In this document: piece after piece, positions 1 through 12,739 of the stretch
Layout: each line of letters opens with the position of its first letter
Position numbering within the stretch: position 1 is the first letter of the stretch
Assembly (NCBI RefSeq): GCF_028583425.1
Contig: NC_072792.1
Span: 154,820,676-154,884,675, forward strand
DNA length: 64,000 nucleotides
Direction of reading: 5' to 3'
Origin: Eublepharis macularius
Taxonomy: Eukaryota > Chordata > Lepidosauria > Squamata > Eublepharidae
The notes under the pieces: generated by a model
Databases searched by the model: none
Seen by the model: the letters and a program-made list of their open reading frames with translations, nothing else
Told to the model about the DNA's origin: nothing
Program-made: the position numbers and the translations under genes

Positions 1-384
1 GGTGTCTGTCTATTCACTTCCACCCGGTATAATTTTAAAAGCTTCTCACATGCCCATGAAAGTTTCTTCCAAAGCTCAAATGAACAAAAAAAACCTTTAG
101 CCTTTATTTACTCACAATATTTATTGACTGCCTTTGAACAGTCAACATGTAACAATGTAAACAATGACTATCTCTAAACCAAATCAAGTCAATAATAGCA
201 AGCAGCTAAAATGAAATAACAGTCAACAAATAAAGACCACCAACTGACTGGATCCTCTCTGAGCTTCTCAAAAGCCTACAGGATCCTGACAAATCCTGCT
301 GGAACAGAACTGGAGCCCAGAAAGAAACCTAGACAAGTTTCCTGAGGGCAGGCTGTCCTCTCACTGGGCCTATCACTTACATGA

Positions 385-700
385 CCCTGCCTTCAAGGGA
401 TAACTTGTGGGACTCTCTGCTACAAGAAGTGGCAATGACCAGTGATTTAGACAGATTTAAAAGAGGGTTGGACAGATTTATTAAGGATAGGTCAATTGCT
501 GGCCCAGAACCATAACCGTAGAATGGGACCTCTGGTTGTTAGCTGCTGGGGAGCAGTCAGTGAGTGAGGGCTGTTGTCGGTAGAAGCTGCTTGTAGGCTT
601 CCTTGTGGCATCCAACTGGCCATGTTTGAAAGAGGATTCTAGACTTGAAGGGCCATTGATCTGATCCAGCAAAGTCTTTGGATCTTCTTGCCTCTGTTCT
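385..700 (+). mobile_element. CR1-type LINE 3' end
   Basis: The text GACAGATTTAAAAGAGGGTT, a GGATAGGTC block and the terminal GGCCATTGATCTGATCCAGC are the 3' end of the abundant sauropsid CR1 LINE family, here in sense orientation and well diverged. Related antisense copies occur at 42,640-43,460 and 52,590-52,700. Confidence 0.6.
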
Positions 701-800
701 GCATCTTGTGTTGTGTCCTGTGTTGGATGGAGCCTGCCTGTGCAGAGGTGGATACTCACCACTCCCTGGCTGAGACTGTGAGTAATCATTTAAAGATTGT

Positions 801-1046
801 TGCCAGTTTGGTGTAGTGGTTAAGAGCACAGAACTAATCCGGAGAACTGGGTTTGATTCCCCACACCTCTGCTTGAAGCCAGTTGGGTGACCTTGGGTCA
901 ATCACAGCTTTCTCAGAGCTCTCTCAGTCCCACTCACCTCACAGGGTGTTTGTTGTGAGGATAATAATAATACACTTTGTAAACCACTCTGAATGGGTGT
1001 TAAGTTGTCCTGAAGGGTGGTATATAAATTGAATGTTGTTGTTGTT
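801..1046 (+). mobile_element. tRNA-derived SINE (Sauria type)
   Basis: The head tggtgtagtggttaagag and the box-B-like gggtttgattcccc mark a tRNA-derived RNA polymerase III promoter. The body has GTGACCTTGGGTCA and a cctcacagggtgtttgttgtgagg segment, and the tail ends in a (GTT)n run. A reverse copy of the same subfamily lies at 43,651-43,905. Confidence 0.7.
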
Positions 1047-1054
1047 ATATACCT

Positions 1055-1393
1055 AAGACTGAAGGATATTATATTGTTTTTAGTGCTTATTTTATACAGC
1101 CATTGCAAACTATCCCTGGCCAGTACAATGCATGCAAACTACAATTTCACCATCAAATCCCTTACAAGGTTGGAGCTGGTTCCTTCCTGATCCAGTTCCT
1201 TGTTCATTAATCCAACCATAAATATTAATGATTCTTTAAAAGCTCTGTACCCCAAAATAAGCTTTGGATCATGCCAAACTATGCATTCCCCCAACCCAGG
1301 AAGCTTTGCCCTACAGGGAAGCTGCACTGTTCCTCAGAACTGGGAATCAATTCAAGTCTTGTTCACTCCTTGTCCTAATACAATTTATATAAT

Positions 1394-1424
<31 letters not shown>

Positions 1425-1578
1425 TTTTAAAAAATACTTCACATTTTTCATATTTGTAGAAGCAAGGTAAATTTCCTTTAATCACAGTAATAAAAGAGAG
1501 AAAGAACATAAAAATCTACAAGTTTAACAATGGCTGTATAAAATAACCACTAAAAACAATATCATATCCTTCAGTCTT
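1055..1578. repeat. Inverted repeat with 51-bp arms
   Basis: Bases 1,055-1,105 are the reverse complement of 1,528-1,578 with about two mismatches. The left arm begins only about 9 bp after the end of a SINE. The spacer holds a (TAA)n tract and unrecognised sequence. Confidence 0.75.
1394..1424. repeat. (TAA)n microsatellite
   Basis: About ten uninterrupted TAA units, inside the spacer of the 51-bp inverted repeat. Confidence 0.9.
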
Positions 1579-1599
1579 TCTTTCACCCCAGCTGACTAC

Positions 1600-2160
1600 T
1601 AGCTTACTTAGCTACTGACTTAAAGAGACTGCTAGCTGAATCTCTTTATCTTAACCAATGGTTAGTTAACCTTTAAAAAATGTTTAAATTTAGGATAGGG
1701 CTTTGAGCCAGAACCAGTTTTGTTTGCCATGGTAGAGTCATAGAAACAAAACTTTTGAGCACGTACACTTTTTCACCAGGAAATGTCTACATGCATCCTC
1801 CATATTTTTAGGGTCAAGATAAAGATTTTCAGAAGGTGGGGATGGGACCCAATAGAAATTGCATTTATAGTCATCTTTCTCATCGGAACTCAAGATGGAT
1901 TATAAGTTTTAAAAAATAATTTTTAGTCAATCAGCAAGCAGTTTATAACAAAATTTACTCTAATGGTAAAGATTCCTGATAAGACAAAATAATGCAGTTG
2001 GACTGGGATTGTAGAATGGAAAAAACAGACAAGGCACATATGTTTAAGGCTAGCAGGTGATCTATGTAGGAAAAAAACTTAGCACTTTTTGAAAAGGTGA
2101 CACATATGTGTGCTGTGAGAGGGAACATGCAGTTCTCCAAAGAGGTCACATGTCAGGTGG
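1600..2160. other. Unassigned AT-rich sequence
   Basis: No gene or repeat is recognised. The open frames here are short and have no family features. Confidence 0.4.
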
Positions 2161-2164
2161 CCCC

Positions 2165-2470
2165 ACCCATCTGACTCTCAGCCATTTGGGCCTGTTTCGG
2201 CCTGGATTGGGGCCGAAACGGCCCGGATTGGGCCTCTGACGGGTGGTGAATCACTCTCCCACTCAGCAGCGGCCCGATCCTGACCATTTTGGGCCCAATT
2301 TCGGCCCTGAATGGCCAGGATTGTGTCCAAAACAGCCAGGACAGGTGATGTCATGGGTGTGGCATATGCAAATCAGTTATGTTACTGACATACTTCTGGT
2401 GATGTCAAGGGGTGTGGCATATGCTAATGAGCTATGCTAATGAGCTCTTTTTCTACAAAATGACCCTGGT
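2165..2470 (-). mobile_element. Decayed non-autonomous DNA transposon, probably hAT
   Basis: Alternating GGCC-rich words, then GTGATGTCA, GGTGTGGCATATGC and TAATGAGCT units running to ttttctacaaaatgaccctg, resemble the antisense end of a common squamate hAT MITE whose ends read CAGGGCTTTTTT. No target duplication was found, so the borders are approximate. Confidence 0.4.
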
Positions 2471-4740
2471 GCTGTGCAATCTACCAGCTTGAAATTCTAC
2501 TACCTCATTCTGACACGAGAGTAGATTAGTGCCGGGAAACCTTTACAATGAGGAAGGACAGTATGATGAGCTCCATACTGTAGACAGAAGGGGAGAGGGA
2601 GTGGGCCACCTAATATCACCCAACAGATTCATGACCGGGGGAAGATGGAACCATTCCCATTTAGAATCACCACATTACATTATACCTAACGCCACCTTTT
2701 CCATTTGCAGGGGCAAGCTTTCCTTCTGATCTTTATCACATTTGGAAGACACCCCCCACCCCTCCATTAATCCCAAAGGAATAAGGTGAATTTCATTCTC
2801 AGCCTCCTTCAGATTTCTGGTTTACAGCTGAAACAGTTTGTCCCAGTTCTATGTCATATCACACCCCATCTCTACCATAAAGTAGATAAGGTTGGTGGAT
2901 TTATACAGTGATCAATGGGAGGAGTATCTACCACAGTACCCATCAGTCCAATACATTTGTCTCATGCCCTTGCACCAAGGAGTTCCATAGAGCACAAATG
3001 CCTTCCATTGCTCCATTTGATCCATTCAAATTAGGCTGTGAGAGTGGCCCAAAGTAACCCAGTAAGTTTCATGGCTGAGAAGGGATTTGAACCTTCCAAA
3101 TCCTAGCCTGACATTCTAACCACCACAACACACAGGGTTGATGGATATTGCAGGCACTTTTATAAATAATTCACTCAGTCTTTGGCACAAGAGCCTCATC
3201 ATATAGGCTACTAATTGTTCCCCAGATTATGAATGCACTAGAAGACCTGGACAAGTTGCCACCTCTAGGACTGTGTCTTCTTCTTTTGACCTGGCAGAGG
3301 GTCTGCTTTAAACTACTGTGTGGTAGGAAGGAAGGAAAATGTATTGGCTTCCCCATGACTACAAATCCAAGAGAAAAACTTCAGCAGTTGAATTTTTGTC
3401 TCCCCTGGGGCTTGGAGCCGAAACAGACATTACGATTTACACGTGTTCTCCACGCGATTGAACTTACACGATTTGCTGTTCACTTGCTGTTCGCTTGTTG
3501 CCGCAGTCTTCCTTCTACGTGTTCACGGTCAGAGTCAAGAAAAAATGGGCAACCTCTTTTAAGCCTCAGGTATCTATTGAACAAATGAGAATGATATTTT
3601 ACAAAGTTTCTGTGTGAATAGATGAGGTAAAGATATGCTCTCAGTTATCAGGGCAGAAGAGACTGCCAACTTTTTGTCTAGCTGAGCTCCTGTACCTTTA
3701 ACAACCCTAAGTACCATCTTCACTAACATGAGCATACCCAGGCAGCCAGGGCATCTTCAGAGTCCATACTACTTGTTCTCTCAGTGTCAGAGGTGTTGTT
3801 ACACGTTGCAGGGCCTTCTTGGTGGCAGCTGGAGTTGGAAGATCCATCTCAGCTCCCCTCTGTTGGCCTTGAGGAATCAGCTGAAAATGGTCTTGTTTCA
3901 AAAGGCTTCTTTGTCTGAAGCAAAGACCTCCTCTATGGCAGGAGTCTTAATTGAAGGAATTACTGCGGCCATGTAGCTTTTAAAACATTAATTGAATTGT
4001 AGTTTTACACCAGCCCTTTTGTGAATTCAAAGGGTTAAAACAGTGGAATATAAACCACCCACCCACCAATTCTTTCATTATGCTCTCAAATTCAAGAATG
4101 GAAGATCCCCCCAGCCCTTTGCTGCATCTCCATGCCAAGACAAGATTCAACAGATAGATACTTATGCTTCCCACATAGCTGTTAATGGCAGAGGTGCCTA
4201 ACCAAAAGTCAGTTTGGCAATCCTGGCAACAAATCTGTGACTTCCTAGAGAGATTTGCCAAATGTCTCATTTTACCACTGAAATACAAAGATTTAAAACT
4301 AAAATTCATATTATGAACATGGATTCCTTCCCCTCCAAAAATTCAGAACTAGAGTGCTACATATTTGTAGGTAACCAACTTTTGGCAAAATGGTATGTCA
4401 TGCCTTAGACATGTTTTTTTCCTGTTTACATTGTTTTCCTATTCTGTAATTCTAGTCCTCATTGGTTATTGGATATCTTATGCCTTCTGATTGAATTGTT
4501 TTCTATATTTTGTTATATGCCCTGAGTTCCAACAAGAAAGGTGAACTATAAACAAAGTAAATAAATAAATTATAATTTTGATGGCTTTGGTTTTGCTAGG
4601 TGCCTGAGGACATTCATTTGGTTAAATACTTATGCCTCCACTTTTCATCCATACTGGGGACTCAAAGTGATTGCTTACAAAATATACAAGAACCCCACCC
4701 CCACCCCACTGCCCAACCCCCACATTTTAAACAAAGTTGA
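2471..4740. other. Gene-free stretch with one SINE remnant
   Basis: No coding region recognised. An antisense tRNA-SINE remnant lies at about 3,037-3,135 (GTGGCCCAAAGTAACCCAG, ggatttgaacc, and the head complement ctaaccacca). The rest looks like old decayed sequence. A frame of 119 codons at 3,229-3,588 has no recognisable domain. Confidence 0.4.
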
Positions 4741-4759
4741 TACAAACAGGCATTAGCAC

Positions 4760-5159
4760 CAGGGCTTTTTTTCAACTGGAACGCAGTGGAACGGAGTTCC
4801 GGAACCTCTTGAAAATGGTCACATGGCTGGTGGCCCCACCCCCTGATCTCCAGACAGAGGGGAGTTTAGATTGCCCTCCGCGCCATGGTGCGGAGGGCAA
4901 TCTAAACTCCCCTCTGTCTGGAGATCAGGGGGCAGGGCCACCGCCATGTGACCATTTTCACTGAGGACGATTTAAACTTTAAAAAACTCCCCCCTTGTTC
5001 CAGCTGATCCAAGGTGATGCCATTGTGTGGTTCTGAAAGTGTGTGCGCACTTTGCGCATGCGCATGTGATACTGGGGCACCACCTCCCGCCAGGAGTTGC
5101 CCCCTGTGCTGGCAACCCACTGAGTTCCACCACCTCTTTTCCCAGAAAAAAAAGCCCTG
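4760..5159. mobile_element. hAT-type MITE with internal palindrome
   Basis: The ends read CAGGGCTTTTTTTC and, inverted, GAAAAAAAAGCCCTG. An 8-bp target duplication flanks it (attagcac at 4,752-4,759; gttagcac at 5,160-5,167; one mismatch), which fits hAT. Inside, about 75-bp arms at 4,812-4,886 and 4,887-4,961 form a near-perfect hairpin. It has no coding capacity. A shorter relative is at 44,405-44,663. Confidence 0.85.
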
Positions 5160-5167
5160 GTTAGCAC

Positions 5168-5861
5168 TCTTCCAGCAGGGAATGGAATAAAAAGGGATGA
5201 CAAGGTAAACAGATGTTGGGCCTGATTCTGGCTCGCACAGCATTGCAGGTTGGGCAAAGAGCCCTTTGATTCATACTTTGAACAAGGCTAGGCTTAGATT
5301 ATTTGTTTATTTAAAATAAGTGTGTGTCCACCAGACTTGTGATTAGGAGTTCATTTGTTATTAATTCTCAAAGGGACTGTTTTGTTATTGGGTTGTATTG
5401 TATAATTTTGTTTCATTACTGTTTCTGTCATTACCGTTGTTTTAGTTTTCATAATTTTGATTTATTATTTCCCATTGGTTTCAATAGGGGACATCCTTCC
5501 ACCCTCCACCTTCATGGTTTTCCGGTTTTCCATCCAAACTGGGCAAAACTTGGGGAGGCTGTAGTGATCTCTCAGGATACCTGTATGAAAAAATTTCAGA
5601 CAGATGGAATAAAGCCACCCCACCAGCATGGAAAGATCCAGACAGCAATGCAGCACTGTGGCCACTTAGCCAGAAGAACAGTAGCATGAGGAAGAGGCAG
5701 ACTGGCAAGACAAGGGCATTCGGTAGCACACGGAAAGTAAGGCATCTGGGCAGGCGGGCAGGCAGCAGCAGGAGGACTTCAGGGCAGATTTGCTTGAATA
5801 GGGGTGGGGTAAAGTTTGGAGAGCTGCAGGTAAACAGGAGAAGTGCAGAGGTCAAGGGAAA

Positions 5862-5864
<3 letters not shown>
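5168..5864. other. Unassigned sequence
   Basis: No gene recognised. The block at 5,480-5,640 has the look of an interspersed repeat because of its even composition, but I cannot name it. Confidence 0.35.

Positions 5865-5932
<68 letters not shown>
5865..5932. repeat. (CA)n microsatellite
   Basis: About 34 CA units, almost perfect, and so likely length-polymorphic. Confidence 0.97.
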
Positions 5933-5938
<6 letters not shown>

Positions 5939-6239
5939 CCTAATGGCTACCGCTTTCATTCAATCAACAAGTCCAGACCATCTCTTCCCTTCCCCTAAGG
6001 AATGCTGGGATTGCTCTATGCCCTTATTAGGAAAACCCTGTCTGCCTTGTAAAAGGAGAACCAAAAGGGGCAGAGAGAGAGGCAGAGACAGCAATAGCAA
6101 AAGAGAACATAATAACATCATGTGGGTTTTGTTGTTGTTGTTATAGGCTGTTTAGAGGAAGGATTTGGTTTTTTCTTTTTGCATATTAATTACAATAATT
6201 ACAAAACACCTCATTTTTGTAATTATTATAATTAATAAC

Positions 6240-8515
6240 GAAAAACACACAAGTTTTTTTTTATTCCTTTATCCCAAGCATTTCAGGACCTCATGAGATA
6301 TAAAATATAATTATATTATTTTAATTATATAAAAATAATTAAAAACTCAGAAAGAAAGAAACATTAAAACAATGAATATTTTAAAAACTTAAAAGCAAGA
6401 TAAAAATGCCACGTGCCCCCAACCAGCAGGCCATCTAGCCCAGGCTCAGGCCCCCCCAAATGCTGTCCAGAGCAGCTCTGGTTTGCAGGAAAGGCAGGAG
6501 GGTGGTGCCCTCGACCTCTTCCGGAGACGGTGCCAGAGGTACGGGGCAGCCACTAAAAAGATTTGAGCCCAGAATGTCATTAAACGTGCTTTAGACAAGT
6601 GATTACAGACTGTAGACCTTACTAGGACGAATGGAGCTGCCAGATGGGAACATTCCCAGAGAGGTGGTCCTTCATGTGTGTTGCCCCCATGCCATGCAGG
6701 GCTTTATAGGTAAGTAGCAACACCTTGAATTGGATCCAGACACTAATCGACAGCCAGTGAAGGGACCCCAGAATGAGAGCGCCATGGTCCCACCAGCTAG
6801 CCTGCAATAAGAAATGGACTGCCACATTTTGTATTGGCTGCAGCTTCCAGATCATCTTCAGGGGCAGCCCCATGCACAGCGTGTTACAGTAATCTTTCCT
6901 CAAGATTACTGAAGCATGGATTAGTGTGGCCAGATCAGGCATCTGCAAATAGGAAACCAATTTCCTAACTAGAAGTAGCTGTGGGAAAGCATTTGTTTCT
7001 GGCACGGACGACTGTTTCTTGACATTTTGACTAAGATCAAGTTTAGTTCTTCTCCAACAGGAGAACAGGGTCTAATGAGACACCCAACCTCTTGACAAGA
7101 GTCTTTCAGAGAAAGCTGTATGCCATCACTGGTAGGAAGCACCATCCTCTTTAAAACAGCAGCTTTCCAACCAAATCAGTTTTGATTCGTTCTGCTTCGG
7201 GCACCGGACCACCACGTTCATGCACTGGGCCAGGACAAATGCAACAACAGTCGATGGCTTATTCGGAGTAATATATAGCTGGCTGTCATTCGCATATTGA
7301 GAAGATTGACAACATGCTCCAGAACTGAAGTCTCGCCTTTACATTGATGGTAAACAACATAAGAAGATAACATTGACCCTTGTGGCACCCTTCATGCCAG
7401 CTCCCGAGGGGATGATATGGCATCTGATAGAGAAAAAACCTGGAACCATCCCAGCACAGCTTCACCCAGAACCACCTCAGCTTCTAGATGCTTCAGCAGT
7501 CTATCATGAACGGCTGTATTCCACAGAATGCTGGCATCTAGCAATAGCAATAGAGATGCAGGTCCTTTGTCTGTCTGAAGGCTGAGCTTGTCCGCTAGCG
7601 CTGTCTCTGTCCTGAATCCGGGTCTGAATCCAGAATGAAAAGGATCAAGAGCAAATGTCTCATCCAAGTCTTTCTGAAGTTGCTCAACCACTACTCTTCC
7701 AATAGCCTTTCTCAAGAAGGGAAGCTTCAAGGAAGGTCTATAATTGGACAAGACCTGCTTATCTATTATTTGCCTTATTTGTACTCCACCTCCATTACTG
7801 AGACTCAAAGCGGGCTATACAGTATAAGCAGTGCTTTTTTTCCTAAAAAAAATGTTTAGGGGTACTCTCAGTATGCGGGAATTCCAACATTTTAAAATTT
7901 TTACTTTCTCCCATTAGATTCACAAAATGTTTAGGGGTATGCGTACCCCTGCATACCCCCAGAAAAAAAGCACTGAGTATAAGTCAATATGATCAACAGC
8001 TGGGACATTCAATGAACTATGCAATAGGGTACGCAAATGCAAAATTTTCAGAAATTTTAAAACAAGCAGAAATCTGATGTGGAATTGAAATAAAGCACAA
8101 GTAATAAAACATGACATATTAAACAGAGCAAAAATGATCCAATAAGAACTTATTTATATTAACAGATGTACACTGTAATATAATCCCCTATCTTTACCAA
8201 TGCATCTCTTTGAATCATATCCTCTACATATAGCCTTCCTACTGGTATGTAAAAACAACAACTAAAGATGCCTTCTGGAGTAATGGTCTAATAACTGTTT
8301 CTGTCGGGGGCTTTGCAGACGCCCCTTCCAACAGAGATGCATCCACAGTCTCCAGAATTAAGGAACCCAGATCTTCCCTGCAGGATTTTATGAGCCACAA
8401 GGAACACAGATCTAGATCTAGTGGCCTTCATGCTCCCCAGAATCGTGTCAACATCACTCAAGGAAACCAAACTGAACTGATCCAAGTGGCAGCAAACTAG
8501 ATGGTGCTACAGGCA
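6240..8515 (-). mobile_element. L2-type LINE, 5'-truncated, with nested insertions
   Basis: On the minus strand the reverse-transcriptase core can be followed in pieces: VSLSDVDTILGSMKAT (8,288-8,485), NYRPSLKLPFL and LLLLLDAS (7,392-7,770), and DYCNTLCMGLPLK, LQPIQNVAV and LLTYKALHG (6,622-7,005). These match the L2/CR1 superfamily (SRLDYCN-LY-GLP). The 3' end is AT-rich. Frames are broken many times. The RT is split by about 500 bp of other repeat sequence (about 7,760-8,280) which itself contains a MITE. Confidence 0.75.
7829..7975. mobile_element. Small hAT-type MITE
   Basis: The ends are CAGTGCTTTTTTTC and its inverse, and a perfect 8-bp target duplication agtataag (7,821-7,828 and 7,976-7,983) flanks it. 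At 147 bp it is non-coding. It sits in a repeat that itself interrupts an L2 LINE, so it is the youngest of three layers. Confidence 0.9.
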
Positions 8516-8519
8516 GCCC

Positions 8520-9230
8520 TACACCCTGTGTACCAATTATCTCCGTCTCTCAGTTTAAAAAATGGATCTGAAAGATTTTTTCAGCAAAGAGACCTACAAA
8601 AACAGCACAGCTAAATGACAAACCACTAACATTTGGAGACTCACTCCTGGGAGCTGTCAGTTGCTTAATTAAATCTAAATAATTGCCCCAGTTGAGATCC
8701 AGTTAATACAACAGTAGCAGAGAAGTAAGAATTGCCTGCAAAACTGGAAGAGGCTGGTTTAGCTACTGTTCTTATTCAGCTGGCTCAGGTGTTCCCAGTT
8801 TTCTCCCCTCATACTTATTCATATAATCTAGCAAATTCCTCTAAATGCCAAATATTGCTCGCCAACTATGAAGTGCTATCCAGTGCCAAGTACTACAGCA
8901 AGTCAAAATATCAAGCACTGGAATATATGGATAAAATATTACTGTCAAATTCTTTGTATATTTACAGCAAATATTCAGATAGCATCAGCCAAACACTTCA
9001 CATCCAAATCCCCAGGAGAAAATTCAGGTAAGCAAATTCACCTGAGCACATTTTCTGAAAGCATTAACCTGCTGAATTAGACCGACCTATTCATGACCAA
9101 AATAAGCCCCTGATTCTACACTTCATTTTGATACCATCTCTCATTCCAGGAAGTGTGTTAATAGTCTGGAATAAATTCACGCTAACATCATTGCTTCATG
9201 TTTACAGGTAGCGGATCCCTGTCACAAAAC
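8520..9230. other. Unassigned sequence
   Basis: No gene or familiar repeat recognised. A 99-codon frame at 8,732-9,031 is low-complexity (Ser, Tyr, Lys) and has no family features. Confidence 0.35.
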
Positions 9231-9234
9231 ACAT

Positions 9235-9560
9235 TTCTTTATTAAATTTTGTTCCATTTCTATCCTGCTCTTCCTCCAATAATCTCAGGCCATGTTATCC
9301 TCACAATAACCCTGTGAGGTAGGTTAGGTTTAGAAATCATGACTGACCAAAAGCCAGCTGTTTACAGAACATCTTAAAAAGAAGCCGTATGAAGAGCTGA
9401 AATCTGCCTGATATTCAGCCAGGCCATTGATCGACTGAAGTCAGCGTGGTCTACTAAGATGCCTTTCACATCACCACCTACCTGATCCTTCTAATTGAAG
9501 GTGCCAAGGATTGAACTCAGGACCTTCTGCATGGACTGAGCCTTGGCCCCACCCCTGCTT
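9235..9560 (-). mobile_element. Two degraded SINE remnants
   Basis: At 9,235-9,345 the words cctcacaataaccctgtgaggtagg are the antisense body of the tRNA-SINE. At 9,410-9,545 gattgaactcaggaccttctgcatg is the antisense head of another tRNA-derived repeat, also seen at 35,815-35,995. Confidence 0.5.
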
Positions 9561-10204
9561 TCACATTGATCTTATAATAGTCTGCCATGCTAAGCATTAC
9601 ATCAACTTAGTTTGCTCTGCCCAGGGAGATACACAAAGCCACACTGATTTGGCTCATTTGCTTTTTGGCAGTCACAAAAAGGGAGATAATTTTTTTTGGC
9701 ATGTTTCCTGGCTGTTCAGCAGGATGTTCCACCATATTCTTTTCTAACAGTGCTGTACTGTGCAAGTGGCTTTTTGTGCATGCACATTCTCCCACAACTC
9801 AATTGAGTTCTGCTTCCTTCAGTCACCTTGCTGGGCATCTGCTCTGCTTGACAAGAAATTATTTAAAGAGACAGCTAAATCAGTCACAAACCGTATAAAT
9901 GAGTCATAAATAAATACTGTGTTTGAAAAAAAAGCCCTATCATACCACTTGCTATTTGTTTAAGTAATCCTTAGTGATGTTAATGGCTGCCGATCTGTTT
10001 GGACTGGCAGCATTTTCATGCATGTGAAATTCTAAAATAGGCCAATGCAAATCTGTTCAGTTATTTGGTGCTGAATTGAACAGAACTGGTGTTCAGCTCA
10101 TGTCTCATTGTCGCAGTCAAACACATGAAGCTCAACTGTTGAACACGTTGGCCTCAAAATCATGGCCTCAAAATGTTTTGGAGCATAAGCTTCTATGGAG
10201 TAGA

Positions 10205-10675
10205 AGCCACACCTCCAGAGGACATGCAATGGCCTAGGGAGGTCCGTCTGGCGTCAACCAGGGCCAGGGCCTTTTCGGTCCTGGCCCCAGCCTGGTGGAA
10301 TGCTTTGTCTTGCAAGACTAGGGCCCGGCAAGATTTGCTTGCATTTCTCTGGGCCTGTAAGACAGAGCTATTCCACCAGGCATATGGCTGACGCTGGGCG
10401 GTGCCCCCCCCGTGGAGGGGGGGGTTAAACCATCGCCCCTATGTGAACGCAGATGCTGTTGCCACACTCATTACTACTGCATGTATTTGTCCTGGTAGAA
10501 CCGCTGTGCGGTAGAACCGCTGTACCATTTAATGCTTTTAAATGTTTTAAAATGTACCATTTAATGCTTTTAAATGTTTTTAATGGTATGTGATATTTGT
10601 ATTTTGTTATTCGCCCTGAGCCTGCGAAAGCGGGGAGGGCGGAATATAAATATAATAAATTAAATTAAATTAAAT
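10205..10675 (+). mobile_element. L2-type LINE 3' end
   Basis: The translation REVRLASTRARAFSVLAPAW, then WNALS and CKTELFHQAYG, is the C-terminal end of the L2-type ORF2. It is followed by a 3' UTR ending CGCCCTGAGCC, GGCGGAATATAAAT and an (AAATT)n tail. The UTR contains a short internal tandem duplication (accatttaatgcttttaaatg, about 10,525-10,590). The antisense cognate is at 46,260-46,650. Confidence 0.75.
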
Positions 10676-10984
10676 TACATATAGTGACTTCCTGCTCATT
10701 GCAAAACTAGTGAATGGTCTCTGCACCTTGCTTGATTCATTTGAATTTTACATCATTACTTTCACTATGTGCTTTGTCTCCCCCCACACACACCCCTAGT
10801 GAGGGCCCCCTGTGTTGCATCAGAAGACTTTGCCTCTGGTCCCCAAATGCTTCTGCTGGAATAAAATGTGTTGGTCTTTAACGCACTGCTAGCCTCCTGT
10901 TTGTTTTAAAAGTAGGTCTAGTGAATGAGATTTAGTTATCTGAAAAGAAAAAAAACATTTCTCAGTGATTGTCCTGTGTACAAT

Positions 10985-11225
10985 TCACAAGTATTGCATA
11001 TTTATTTATGTACTTACTTGGATTATACCCCAGCTTTCTCTCCAGTGGGAGCCCAAAGTGGCTTACATAATTCTCCTCCATTTTATCCCCCCAACAATCC
11101 TGTCAGGTTGGTTAAGCTGAGAGTGTATGGCTGGCTGAAGGTCACCCAGCAAGCTTAATGGGGTTTGAACCTGGCTTTCCCCAAACCTAGCCCAGTACTC
11201 AAACCACCCCACCAAAATGGCTCTG
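10985..11225 (-). mobile_element. tRNA-derived SINE
   Basis: Antisense copy: the tail-side words agtgggagcccaaagtggcttac, AAGGTCACCCAGCAAGC and the complement of box B (gggtttgaacct) end near the antisense head at about 11,205. Similar copies are at 18,580, 30,570, 41,110 and 59,735. Confidence 0.7.
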
Positions 11226-11229
11226 GCTG

Positions 11230-12735
11230 TGTTCACAAAGTATTACTGTGAAATGAGTGGGCAGCATTCCTGCCACATTATCAGCTTGGTTCACACACAC
11301 GCTCAGCGCCGTTTGTGTTAAACTTGTGCAGAGTTAAGCTTAGAAGATCTCTAGAGCATAGTAGGTACTAAACCAGACCGGATTTAACAGCCTGATCATC
11401 AGACTGACTACAATCCTCATTTTGGAAATGTTGCGTTTGCAGAGGAATGCGGAGGAAACCGCTCTGCTCAGTGCTGCCCTGGCAACCTGCTTGTTTACTG
11501 TTTTAAACCACACGCTGGCCAGTGTTGGTTTGCATAGTAATATCCAGCGCCACCTCTTTTCAACCATAGGAATTCTGTATTCAAACCTAAAAGCTGTTCC
11601 TCTTTTAGGAGTGTTGTGTACAGAACTGTAATCCTCATGTTTTGAACACAATTATCTTGTATTCAATATCATTTAATGGGATTGTGCTACACTATGGAGA
11701 ATGAGCCACAACTCCACACATTAAAGGACATATATTATATGCTCAGCTTTAATTTCCAACAGTGAATTTAATGTCTGGTTCTCTGGAAGCTTCTCCACAT
11801 ATTGCGATATAATGGATAAACTGCAAAGACTCAGGTTACCAGGACTCACATACACATAGAAGAAGACTTCTGCATTTATAGCCCAAGCTGTGGAGAAGTT
11901 CATTGTACATGCAGGTGCTATACACACCCCATCAAAGAGCAACAACCTCAAGGATCTTGATTCAGTCTTTTCTTTCCAGAAACTTGGTTTCCTGGAACAA
12001 GTGATCAGGGTTATCACAGGCAATGTCATAAGGGCACTGCACACACTTCCACTTGGTAGCGTGTAGCATAGAATGGAGCATGAGCCAATTAGATCTTGCT
12101 CAAGCCCACTCCTGCTGTGCACACATTTATTAACCTGATAGTCTTGGGAAATGGGGCAGAAAAATCCTGCTCGCAGACACTGGACATGTAGAAATTCCTA
12201 TGCGGCCAACATTATGAGAGCATCATAGTGCAAACCCCTGCCTGGAATAGGCCAGAGGATGCCCTTGAAAGGTTCACCACCAGCCTCTCCTCTATTGCCC
12301 CAGTGCCCTGCTGTTGTCCCAGACTGGTGAGATGTACTGGTTAGACTGCAGTCAGAGAGACCAAGGGTTGGAATTTCCACGCTACCGTTAAGCTTGCTGC
12401 TGACTTTGAGCCAGCCACAGTCTAGCCTACCTCTCAGGTCTGTTGTGAGAATATCACGGGGAAGGGAGAGCAACGTATCCCCCAATCTCCTTGGAAGAAT
12501 TGTAGGGTAAGCCGCTTTTTACATGGAGCAGAAGAAAGGTGCTGGGGTGCTGGCCTTTGCCGTGTGTCCCAGGGGAGCAGACTCGGGAGAATCGCCCATC
12601 CAAACCTGTCTTGGGCCTGCAAAACTCTTCCCTGGATCCAGCCCCTCCCAGCTCCACCTACAGTGTAGACTCTTTGCGAGGGAAAGCGGCCTTTGGCACA
12701 CCTGGCTCAGCAAACGTAGGTTAAGGGCGAGATCG
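11230..12735. other. Gene-free sequence with a SINE remnant
   Basis: A degraded sense SINE lies at about 12,330-12,470 (ctggttagactgcagtc, tttgagccagccacagtc). Otherwise nothing is recognised; a 133-codon antisense frame at 11,721-12,122 has no family features. Confidence 0.4.
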
Positions 12736-12739
12736 ATCG

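Noticed and set aside
801-875. Possible tRNA gene
   Set aside because: The A and B boxes belong to a SINE head; no complete cloverleaf, and the SINE body and tail follow.
5481-5937. 150- and 83-codon frames with Cys-Val or Thr-His runs
   Set aside because: They read through the (CA)n microsatellite.
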